From contig JADJQW010000005.1 of the NCBI GenBank assembly GCA_016712535.1, positions 1 to 16,299 of the forward strand: DNA of 16,299 nt, in the 5' to 3' direction. Below the pieces are notes generated by a model. It was not told where the DNA came from, did no database searches, and was given only the letters and a program-made list of their open reading frames with translations. Positions 8,635 to 16,299 of this stretch are shown here, one piece after another. The first letter of the stretch is position 1, and every line of letters begins with the position of its first letter. The translations under genes were made by a program, and so were the position numbers. The stretch comes from Flavobacteriales bacterium (GTDB lineage: Bacteria > Bacteroidota > Bacteroidia > Flavobacteriales_F > PHOS-HE28).

Positions 8635-11600
8635 TTACATATTCCTCCTGTACTGACCTCCAACCTCAAACATAGCTGATGTCAACTGACCAAGGCTACA
8701 GTATTTGGTCGCTTCCATCAAGACAGCGAACATGTTCTCATTCTTGATAGCTGCCTCTTGCAGTTTGCAATGCAGCTTTCCCTTCAGTCTCATAAGCCCT
8801 CTGAACGTTTTCGACCGTTTTGATCTGTGCCTCCTTCTCTACTTCTGTGGCTCTGATCACCTCTTTCGGAAGGACAGTTGGAGACCCTTTGCTCGACAGG
8901 AACGTGTTCACACCAATGATGGGGAACTCTCCCGTGTGCTTCAAGGTCTCGTAGTACAAGCTCTCTTCTTGTATCCGGCTCCGTTGGTACATCGTTTCCA
9001 TGGCGCCCAAGACACCACCACGTTCCGATCCGGTCGAACTCGGTGAGCACGGCCTCTTCCACCAGGTCGGTGAGCTCCTCGATGATGAAGGAGCCTTGCA
9101 ACGGGTTCTCGTTCTTGGCCAGGCCGAGCTCCTTGTTGATGATGAGCTGGATGGCCATGGCGCGGCGCACGCTTTCTTCCGTGGGCGTGGTGATGGCCTC
9201 GTCGTAGGCGTTAGTGTGCAGGCTATTGCAGTTGTCGTAGATGGCGTACAGCGCCTGCAACGTGGTGCGGATGTCGTTGGAAGTCGCATCTCCTGTGCGT
9301 GGAGGCTGCGGCCGCTGGTCTGGATGTGGTACTTGAGCATCTGGCTGCGCTCGTCGGCGCCGTAGCGGTGCTTGAGCGCCTTGGCCCAGAGGCGGCGCGC
9401 CACGCGGCCCATCACGGTATACTCGGGGTCCATGCCGTTGCTGAAGAAGAAGCTGAGGTTGGGCGCGAAAGCGTTGATGTCCATGCCCCGGCTGAGGTAG
9501 TACTCCACGTAGGTGAAGCCGTTGGCCAGCGTGAAGGCGAGTTGCGAGATGGGGTTGGCGCCGGCCTCCGCGATGTGGTAGCCGCTGATGCTGACGCTGT
9601 AGAAGTTGCGGACCTTCTTGTCGATGAAGTACTGCTGCACGTCGCCCATCAAACGCAGCGCGAACTCGGTGCTGAAGATGCAGGTGTTCTGCGCCTGGTC
9701 TTCCTTGAGGATGTCGGCCTGCACGGTGCCGCGGACCTGGGCGAGGGTGTCGGCTTTGATCTTGGCGTAGACTTCCGGAGGTAATACCTGGTCACCGGTT
9801 ATTCCGAGCAACAGCAAACCGAGGCCGTCGTTGCCAGTTGGGATCTCACCATGATATTGGCGACGCGCTGCCTGGCTGCTGGCTACTGGCCTGAGCTGAG
9901 TGGCCAGAAGCCAGTGGCAAGGAGCCAGTAGCTCCCCAACGCTCATTGATCTTCTCCTCAACGAGTGATTCAAGCCCGTTGGAACGAATGTATTTTTCGC
10001 AGTTCTGATCGATCGCCGCGTTCATGAAGAAGCCGAGCAGCATGGGCGCGGGACCGTTGATGGTCATGCTGACGCTGGTTGTGGGCGCTGACAGGTCGAA
10101 GCCGCTGTAGAGCTTCTTGGCATCGTCGAGGCAGCAGATGCTCACGCCGCTGTTGCCCACCTTGCCGTAGATGTCCGGACGGCGACCGGGGTCGTGGCCG
10201 TAGAGCGTGACGCTGTCGAAGGCGGTGCTGAGGCGCTTGGCCGGCATGCCCTGGCTCACGTAGTGGAAGCGCTTGTTCGTCCGCTCCGGACCACCCTCGC
10301 CGGCGAACATCCGCGCGGGGTCCTCGCCCTGGCGCTTGAAGGGGTAGATGCCCGCGGTGTAGGGGAAGAAGCCGGGCGTGTTCTCCTGCATGGCCCAGCG
10401 CACCTTGTCGCCCCAGCTCTTGAACTTCGGCAGCGCCACCTTCGGGATCTTCAGGTGACTGAGGCTCTCGGTGTGGTTGGGCACCTTGATCTCCTTGCCG
10501 CGTACCTGGTAGGTGTAGAACTCGCCGCTGTACTTCTCCTCCTCGCTCTTCCAGTTCTGGAGCATGGACCAGAGGTGGGGATCCAGGTCTTTCTTCAGCT
10601 CCTCGAACTTCCGCGTCAAGGAGACGATCTCGTCATCGGTTGGCAGGTTGCCAGGTTTCAAGTTGGCAGGTTGGTCAACCTGCAACTTGTCAACCTGCGA
10701 ACCTGCCAACAGCAAGTCAGGACCACCGAAGGTGATGACAGCTGAATAGAGCCCGTAAAGCTTATCCGCGATCTCCGCCTGCTTGCGCACGTGGGCGTCG
10801 TAGCGGCGGTTGTTCTCGCTGATCTCGCTCAGGTAGCGGCTCTTCGCGGGCGGGATGATCCACACCTTCTCGCTCATCTCGTCGTGCGCGTGGAAGGTGC
10901 TCTTGAAGTCGACGCCGGTCTTCTCGGCGATCTTCTTCATCAGCCGCGCGTACAGCGAGTTGGTGCCGGGATCGTTGAACTGGCTGGCGATCGTTCCAAC
11001 AACGGGCAGCTTGTCATCATCCGCATCCCACAACTGGTGGTTGCGCTTGTACTGCTTCTTCACATCGCGCAGGGCATCGAGGGCGCCGCGCTTGTCGAAC
11101 TTGTTGATGGCCACCACGTCGGCGAAGTCGAGCATGTCGATCTTCTCCAACTGCGTGGCCGCGCCGAACTCCGGCGTCATGATGTAGAGCGAAACGTCGC
11201 TGTGGTCCAGGATCTCGGTATCGCTTTGCCCGATGCCGCTGGTCTCCAGGATGATCAGGGTCGAAGCCCGCGGCCTTCAGGACGCTCCACGGCCTCCTTC
11301 ACGTGCTTGCTCAGGGCGAGGTTGCTCTGGCGCGTGGCGAGGCTGCGCATGTAACCGCGCTCGCCGCGGATGCTGTTCATGCGGATGCGGTCGCCCAGCA
11401 GCGCGCCGCCGGTCTTGCGCTTGCTCGGGTCAACGCTGATGATTCGCCGTTCACCTTGTCGCTCAGGTCGAAGTCGGCCTTCTCCAACATGTCGTTGATC
11501 ATGCCCTGTAGGCCCATCGCACGACCATCATCCGGGTGGTACAGCCGCGTGATGCCGTACGCATGCAGCTCCTCGATCTCGCTGGGCAGGATGGTGCCAC

Positions 11601-11910
11601 CGCCGCCGCCGAAGATCTTGATGTGACCCGCGCCCTTCTCCTTCAGCAGGTCGTACATGTACTTGAAGTACTCGTTGTGCCCGCCCTGGTAGCTGGTCAT
11701 GGCGATGGCGTGCGCGTCCTCCTGGATGGCGGTGTTCACCACATCCTCCACGCTGCGGTCGTGCCCCAGGTGGATCACCTCGGCGCCGGTGCTCTGGATG
11801 ATGCGCCGCATGATGTTGATGGCGGCATCGTGGCCGTCGAACAAACTGGCGGCCGTTACGACACGGATCTTGTTCTTGGGGACGTAGGGGGCGGCTTGGA
11901 CGAATGACAT
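8635..11910 (-). CDS. icmF: Fused isobutyryl-CoA-type mutase (IcmF); frame-broken and lacking the P-loop segment
   Basis: IcmF fuses a B12-binding domain, a MeaB-type G-protein chaperone and the acyl-CoA mutase domain, and interconverts isobutyryl-CoA and butyryl-CoA with adenosylcobalamin in the cytoplasm. Seen in order: B12 domain with DGHDAAINI and FGGGGGTILPSEI; G domain with SVDPSKRKTGGALLGDRIRM, ETSGIGQSDTEI and NKFDKRG; mutase domain with PGFFPYTAGIYPF, YGKVGNSGVS and GNDGLGLLLLGITGDQVLPP; end LGQLTSAMFEVGGQYRRNM. Length is about 1092 codons, near the family's usual size only because two minisatellite insertions are present. ATG at 11910 (MSFVQAAPYVPKNK) is preferred to an upstream TTG. 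The Walker A segment expected before SVDPSK is absent at about 11445. Frameshifts lie near 11270, 9880, 9290, 9020 and 8760. The stretch 8635-9040 is compositionally different and may be recombinant. Confidence 0.9.
8825..9640 (-). repeat. Direct repeat of the icmF 3' region, paired with 1-1010
   Basis: This part of icmF matches the remnant at the left edge in the same orientation. The remnant is longer only because of its insertions. Identity is about 94% over 9065-9335 but only about 78% over 8825-9005 (40 mismatches in 180 bases, counted by hand), with the switch near 9040. Together the two copies flank the whole five-gene operon as direct repeats. Recombination between them could delete or excise it. 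Confidence 0.8.
9873..9935. repeat. Inverted heptamer minisatellite inside icmF (nine 7-bp units)
   Basis: Nine consecutive 7-mers: TGGCTGC, TGGCTAC, TGGCCTG, AGCTGAG, TGGCCAG, AAGCCAG, TGGCAAG, GAGCCAG, TAGCTCC. The first half is rich in TGGC(T/C) and the second half in its complement (GCCAG), so the array can fold on itself. It lies between the end of the KINERWG segment and the HGEIPTGNDGLG segment of the mutase, a linker site. 63 bases equal 21 codons, but the frame currently changes across the array, perhaps through one base error. Confidence 0.75.
10638..10711. repeat. Second inverted minisatellite inside icmF, read through in frame
   Basis: Repeats of an AGGTTG(G)C-type unit (about 10638-10674) are followed by their inverted complement (GTCAACCTGCAACTTGTCAA and onwards, 10674-10711), giving a long imperfect palindrome. 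The icmF frame stays open and yields a hydrophilic linker including SQVDKLQVDQPANLKPGNLP between the G domain and the mutase domain. It is the same kind of element as at 9873-9935 but with a different unit sequence. Confidence 0.75.
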
Positions 11911-12015
11911 CAGCAATTGCCGCAACTAGTGCGCGGTCGTCCGCGAAGGTACCGGAGGATCGCCGTTCCTTCGATCACACGCCGAACCATGAAATGGAGC
12001 AGTGATATTGTGCGC

Positions 12016-12901
12016 ATGAAGCGCGCGACAAGCATCCTTCCGGTATTAATGCTAACAGGGCTATCTCATGCTCAGAATTGGTGCCCGCCCGGTGCTACCT
12101 GGACCTATTACATGCAAGCCTCATGGGGCGAAGGCTACTACGATCTTCTATATGCCGGTGACACCTTGCTGGGCGGCGAGCTCGGCCAGAAGATATACTC
12201 GTCATCGAATTTCTATTATGTGGATATCGGCACGGTGATGGTCGACCCGCCGCAGTACTACATCACCACACGGCGAGACACTGATATGGTGTGGTGGTGG
12301 GAACCGGACCTGATGGTCTGGGATACACTCTACAACTTCGGCGCGATACCGGGCGACAGGTGGCTCCCCCGAACTTCGTTGGAATATGTCCGCCGCATGA
12401 GTGGATCGAAGTGGTCGACACAGGCAGGGTCCTCATAGCTGGGGTATCACTGCGCTACCTGGACATCAGGCAGGCCGGAGAGTCGGACGCATTGTATAGC
12501 CGCATCACTGAACGGCTCGGGGGAATGGGAGATGAACATCTTTCCGCCGTGCGTCGATTCGCCAGTGACACAGTTAGGCCTTCATTGCTACCATGATGAT
12601 GAAATCAGCTGGACCAGTCCGGATTGGCTCTATGGATGCCACAGCATGGTCGGGGTTGAGGAACGAACGCAACAGGCCATCCGCCTTTCCCCCAACCCCG
12701 GCAACACCCACTTCACCCTCGAGCTTCCACCCGGCGCCCACACCATCACCCTCTTCGATGCCACGGGCCGCTTGATGCTGCAACAGCGCACCACCGATGC
12801 CCGCCCGGTGATCAACACAGAAGCATTGCCGGCCGGGTTGTACCGTGTTACAGTGCGCGATGAGCAAGGCGTGGCGATGGGCGCGACGGGTGAAGGATTG
12901 A
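12016..12901 (+). CDS. Secreted protein of unknown function with a type IX secretion (T9SS) sorting domain
   Basis: About 295 residues with frameshifts near 12370, 12540 and 12888. ATG at 12016 gives a signal peptide (MKRATSILPVLMLTGLSHAQ) followed by NWCPPGATWTYYMQ, a start common in exported Flavobacteriales proteins. The middle is rich in Tyr/Trp and not assignable. The end is a classic T9SS type A sorting domain: IRLSPNPGNTHFTLELP, HTITLFDATGRLML, LPAGLYRVTVRDEQG; correcting one missing base near 12888 gives an ending of WVKD type before TGA at 12901. The protein should cross the inner membrane by Sec and the outer membrane by T9SS. It is divergent from icmF (105 bp apart; I see no clear promoter there) and convergent with the serine hydrolase. 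Confidence 0.8.
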
Positions 12902-12949
12902 TGCATTCTCTGTGTTGCGTGCGCTGCGGTCGTTCTCGCCGGATCGTCG

Positions 12950-14119
12950 TGCCGCACTCCTCCACCCCGCGACCAGGTCCCACACGGCTTGTGGTGCTCC
13001 CAGCTCTCTAAGTCCGTGTTCACCACCATGTCCGGCCCAAGCCGGTCTCGCTCACGAAAGACATGGGAAGAGCCCGGGTCGCCGCCGGTAGCCCAAATAC
13101 CCTCTGAACTGGCCCGTGGTGATGCCGATGTTATGCTCATCGGTGAGCAGGCCGCTGCCCGGTCCACAGTTGGAATCCCCAGTTGCTCGCGGAAGTACTC
13201 GGCGCCCGCTTGCTCAACAGCGTTCCGCGTCCGGTGGCCCGCCCCGGCTCGGCCATGTGGCGCGCGGGGTCGTTGCTGGTGGTCCCATGCCGCCATCGGG
13301 ATGGTGGCGCGAAGTAGCGGGGAACGGTTCGGTGCGCGTGCGTACAAGCAGGATAGCGCGTTGTCCGGCAGCAGTTCGCCATGCCACGTGGATGAGCGCA
13401 TGCCCAGTGGATCCAGGATGTGCTGCTGCGTGAACGCATCGAACGGCTGGCCCGTCGCCTTCTCCACCACCAGGGCCGCCAGCGTAGCGCCGATGTTGGA
13501 GTAAGCGAACCGAGACCCGGGTACGGTCGCAGCGAACGCACTGTCGCTGTACCACGCGCCATCCTTCGCCAGGTAGCGGCGCAGGAATTCCTCCATCGGT
13601 ACGGCCGTGTGCGGTGCGCTGAAGCGGCATGCACCGATGTCGAGGGCCAGGTTCCGGGCAAGGTCCGTGGTGTCGCGGAGGATCCACGCACGGAACAGGT
13701 ATTCCCGGTCGTCGTTGATGCTGGAAGTGTGCGTAACGAGGTGGCGCACAGTGATCGGCACACCCGGGTGATACGGGTTCTCCACCGTGAAAGGCAGGTG
13801 CTTGGCGATCGGATCATCGAGGCGCAAACGCCCGAGTTCCTGCGCTTTCATGATAGCAAGGCCGATGAAGGTCTTCGAGATGGAAGCGATCGGCTGTCGC
13901 GTGTTCGCGGTGTACGGAATCATCCGTTCCACATCGGCGATGCCGAAGCCGTTCGCACAGCCACCCAACGCCACCAAGGCGACACGAAACCGTTGAAGTC
14001 GGCCTCGGAAATGAGTCCGGCGGATCGTTCCTCCTGTGCAACCGACGCTCGTCGGGTGAACGTTCTTGCCGCACGAAACGAGCTGGGGGCGCCAGAAAGA
14101 ACCTTGCCGCTTGATGCAT
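12950..14119 (-). CDS. Serine hydrolase of the beta-lactamase / penicillin-binding-protein fold
   Basis: About 390 residues; both ends are approximate. Seen: GFGIADVERMIPYTANTRQ, the nucleophile motif SxxK in PIASISKTFIGLAIMKAQE, VRHLVTHTSSINDD, YSN in the YxN position (RFAYSNIGATLAALV), LDPLGMRSSTWH, and near the end TGGDPGSSHVF with VNTDLESWE. This is the class C beta-lactamase-like (AmpC/EstB/D-aminopeptidase) family, acting on an unknown ester or peptide, usually exported. The third motif, normally H(S/T)G, reads ATG here, which would be unusual if the base calls are right. Frameshifts lie near 13300, 13170, 13075 and 13000. The region just after the start is short for the family, so residues may be missing. 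The stop could not be fixed because open frames run past it into the convergent T9SS gene. Confidence 0.8.
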
Positions 14120-14224
14120 GAGCACAAGATAGCCGGCACGCACAATACCGGATCACCGTTCGCAATGAGCAGTGCGCGGTGATGGGCGCGACATGGATGA
14201 AGGAGCAGTGATCCGTATGGGCAG

Positions 14225-14806
14225 CTACTCACTCACCCTCCGGAACACCAAGCCGAGCCAGCCGCGATCAACGCGGATCTCTTGCAGGATGCCGTTGCGA
14301 TAGATGTAGTGGTTCTTCTCCTTGTTGGGCAGCTTCAGGATGTATTCGCCCGGCGCGATGCGTTCGATCGCGCACTCAGCCAATTCACTCTCCACGCTTT
14401 CCTGGCCAACTGGTTCATCGTAATACAAGCGCGCTGTTGACCACGGATTCTTCGGCAGGTCGGCAGCGTACACCTTGTCCGGATGAATCACGTAGAGCCC
14501 GCGGCCGCCGACGCAACGGAGCGCGCTGCTATCGCGCAGCGTGCCGGTCTCGTGCACGGTTGTCAGGCAATTGGTCACTTGTCCCGCGATGTGCAATGTG
14601 CGCGCAACGGTGAGCACCTGCCGCTTCCACAGCATGGTGAAATCAGACCTCGATATCATCGAGTAGGTAATGCTATCGCCCTTGGCGACGCGCAGCACAT
14701 CGATCGTGCCCAGCACTTTCTTATTGTGCAGGATCTCGAAGACGCCATCCTTCGCAACGCACAGGTTCGATGCGAGGAGAAGCACGAGGGAGAGCGCGCG
14801 GAGCAT
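14225..14806 (-). CDS. Exported DUF6134-like protein
   Basis: 193 residues, uninterrupted. It begins MLRALSLVLLLASNLCVAKD, a signal peptide. The mature part is beta-rich: FEILHNKKVLGTIDVLRVAK, DSITYSMISR, LYVIHPDKVYAADLP, STARLYYDEPVGQESV, ending APGEYILKLPNKEKNHYIY. This order (keyword-like GTI start, LYY-EP-G segment, LPN..NHYIYRNG end) matches what I recall of the DUF6134 family of small exported proteins in Bacteroidota, whose function is unknown. The preceding membrane-protein frame runs into this one without a stop, so the start was chosen at the signal peptide. Confidence 0.65.
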   Translation of the reverse strand: MLRALSLVLLLASNLCVAKDGVFEILHNKKVLGTIDVLRVAKGDSITYSMISRSDFTMLWKRQVLTVARTLHIAGQVTNCLTTVHETGTLRDSSALRCVGGRGLYVIHPDKVYAADLPKNPWSTARLYYDEPVGQESVESELAECAIERIAPGEYILKLPNKEKNHYIYRNGILQEIRVDRGWLGLVFRRVSE

Positions 14807-14829
14807 TGGTTGGAAAGCGCACTGGATGC

Positions 14830-15394
14830 TACCGGCCGGCTTCCTCCGGAAGAGGATCGTTCCGGCCCGCCCAAGGGGTCCCTTCTCCAACCTCGGCTTC
14901 GCGAACACCTTATGCGCGAGATAAAGGGTCAGTGCGCCGATGCCTGCGGAAAGCGCATCCGCCGTGATTGACTTGAGGTCGCCCTGGCCCTTCGCCAAGG
15001 CACCGAGACCGCTTATCAGTCCCACTGCACTGAACACATTTCCCCAGCCCACCCATTCGAACACCTGTCCCTGCCAGCGGTAAAGGCTCCAACCCACCAG
15101 CAATGATGCGATGGGCACCAGACTGAGGTAGGCCGTTGGCATGTCAGCCGGATCGCATCCTTCAGCACGGGGCCGAGGATGCGCAGCAGTGCCGAAGCAG
15201 CGATGAGCCCGAGCAAAGCCAGGTGTCGTGCGGTAGCGCTCCTTGGCCCATTGCGTGGGCATGTAGCGCAGCATCTCGGCCACCTTCTTCGGCTTGGCCT
15301 CGGGATGCTCGATCACGATGGTGTCGAATACCGCTTGCTTGGGCATGCCGAATCCCAATAGCTCCTTCGCTTTGTTGCTGATGGCCTTGTTCAT
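14830..15394 (-). CDS. Small multi-pass membrane protein of unknown function
   Basis: Not recognised. It starts MNKAISNKAKELLGFGMPKQ, a cytoplasmic helical segment that includes KPKKVAEMLRYMPTQWAKER. About four hydrophobic helices follow: GLIAASALLRILGPVL (in a different frame, 15145-15225, between two compensating frameshifts), AYLSLVPIASLLVGWSLY, WGNVFSAVGLISGLGALA and ALSAGIGALTLYLAHKVF. The end is uncertain: the frame runs on into the next gene, and a stop near 14830 is in another frame (EAGR then TAG). The start lies 72 nt after the patatin gene stop. Confidence 0.6.
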
Positions 15395-15466
15395 GGCAGC
15401 GCGAAGGTCGGGTTAGGGGATGAGCTGCCCTTGCCGCTCATCACATGCAGGCGTTGTACCATCATT

Positions 15467-16210
15467 TCAGTCCGTCGGCAGCTGCTTTGCATGTGCATAG
15501 CCGATGGCGCGGATCAGGTCGGCATCGTGCAGGTCGAAGGCGCTGAACACCGCCAGGTCGGGTGGCTCAATGAGCAAGCGGCATCCTTGCGCCGAGCGCG
15601 CCACCATCTCGCGGAATCCCAGGTGGATCGTTCGGTCGAAGGTGTCCCAGAAGCCGATGTGCCCATTGAGCGGCACAAGCGGATTCACATACACGGCGAT
15701 CACCTCCGAACGTCGCTCATTGAATGGCTCGATGGGCAGGTTGTTGCTCAGGCCGCCATCCACGAAGGGCACGCCATCGATCTCGACGGGCGGGAAGATC
15801 ACGGGCACTGCGCTCGCGGCAAGCAAGGGGGGCACGAGGTCGCCTGAGGAGAAGATGCGTTGGCGGCCGGTGGTGAAATCGGTGGCGCTCACGAAGAAGG
15901 GCATGCCCAACTCCTCGAAGCATTTCGCGGGCAGATGCGATTCGAGGAAATCGCGCATGCGCTGCTGCGAGAGGCGGTCGCCGCGCAGGATGCGCCAACG
16001 GTTGAAGATCTCGGGCACCTGCGCATGGATCAGCGCGAGCACATCGGATGGTGCCATGCCTCCGGCGATGAAGGCGCCTGTGAGCGCACCGGCACTGGTG
16101 CCGCTGATGGCCGAGGGTGCCATGCCGTGCTCGATGCATACCTCCAGCACGCCCAGATGCGCGAAGCCGCGCGCACCACCACCGGAGAGGACGAAGGGCA
16201 AGTGTTCCAT
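15467..16210 (-). CDS. Patatin-like phospholipase (RssA/YchK-type)
   Basis: 247 residues, complete and unbroken. The N-terminus MEHLPFVLSGGGARGFAHLG holds the oxyanion-hole GGGARG; ISGTSAGALTGAFIAGG has the nucleophile elbow GTSAG with the catalytic serine; FVDGGLSNNLPIEPFN has the DGG aspartate that completes the Ser-Asp dyad. Length and motif spacing suit the small bacterial patatin-like family, which hydrolyses acyl esters of phospholipids. No signal peptide is seen, so it is probably cytoplasmic or membrane-peripheral. The remaining 89 bases to the window edge show no gene I can support. Confidence 0.92.
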   Translation of the reverse strand: MEHLPFVLSGGGARGFAHLGVLEVCIEHGMAPSAISGTSAGALTGAFIAGGMAPSDVLALIHAQVPEIFNRWRILRGDRLSQQRMRDFLESHLPAKCFEELGMPFFVSATDFTTGRQRIFSSGDLVPPLLAASAVPVIFPPVEIDGVPFVDGGLSNNLPIEPFNERRSEVIAVYVNPLVPLNGHIGFWDTFDRTIHLGFREMVARSAQGCRLLIEPPDLAVFSAFDLHDADLIRAIGYAHAKQLPTD

Positions 16211-16299
16211 GGAGGCGAAGGTCGCACGCCGGATTGAACGTTCTGCCTCGATGGCACTTCCTTCAAGCAGCGCTGGCCCGTTTGATTCGAGAACCTATC

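Noticed and set aside
9299..9784. 161-residue plus-strand open frame rich in Ala/Val/Glu, with others such as 10194-10745 and 10791-11354
   Set aside because: These are antisense shadows of the G+C-rich icmF coding strand; they have no start signals and low-complexity composition.
9873..9935. A CRISPR array or transcription terminator
   Set aside because: Units are 7 bp and contiguous with no spacers, and the array lies inside a coding region.
11911..12015. Bacteroidota-type promoter (TTG / TAnnTTTG) in the divergent gap
   Set aside because: No pair of boxes with convincing spacing could be found by eye.
12574..14232. A single 552-residue protein on the minus strand
   Set aside because: Only the middle is the serine hydrolase. 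Its start and its last ~170 residues are out-of-frame or antisense to the T9SS gene.
14225..15394. One 389-residue fusion of a membrane protein and an exported protein
   Set aside because: A clear signal peptide begins at 14806, and the upstream half has four helices of its own; a stop was probably lost by a frameshift.

Overview
The window looks like the chromosome of a bacterium of the phylum Bacteroidota, probably a G+C-rich Flavobacteriales-type lineage. The evidence is a fused acyl-CoA mutase (IcmF), a secreted protein with a type IX secretion (T9SS) C-terminal sorting domain, a DUF6134-like exported protein and few Shine-Dalgarno sites. Nearly every gene is broken by one or more single-base frameshifts, often in short base runs. 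Unrelated genes are hit alike, so this is most likely consensus or assembly error rather than decay. I have therefore joined frames into whole genes where the protein logic is clear.

Layout, left to right. 1-1010 (-): a displaced 3' fragment of icmF, carrying a ~190-bp element with terminal inverted repeats and a short insertion, and ending against a hairpin-rich repeat (1016-1110). 1175-8589 (-): a tight five-gene operon. In transcription order it encodes a tail-anchored J-like/TPR-like protein, a coiled-coil membrane protein, a divergent Hsp70 with a long helical tail, a Ser/Thr kinase-like domain fused to an AAA+ ATPase, and a TerB-like protein. 8635-11910 (-): near-complete icmF, containing two inverted heptamer minisatellites in linkers and apparently lacking the P-loop segment of its G domain. 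12016-12901 (+): T9SS cargo protein. About 12950-14119 (-): serine hydrolase of the beta-lactamase fold. 14225-14806 (-): exported DUF6134-like protein. About 14830-15394 (-): small membrane protein. 15467-16210 (-): patatin-like phospholipase, intact.

The most interesting part is the chaperone/kinase operon. It combines an Hsp70, its probable J-like partner, a kinase-AAA+ remodeller, two membrane-anchored proteins and TerB, which suggests a membrane-associated protein-remodelling or stress/conflict-response machine. I know no name for this exact set. It lies between two direct repeats of the icmF 3' region. The last ~400 bp of the complete icmF differ strongly from the displaced copy (my hand count is 40 mismatches in 180 bp) and share the lower G+C of the operon, whereas the adjacent upstream part is about 94% identical. 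This mosaic is what one expects if the operon arrived as an island that recombined into the 3' end of icmF and restored the gene with its own tail.

The right-hand third (12-16 kb) looks like ordinary chromosomal genes. No tRNA, rRNA, CRISPR array or integrase is visible.
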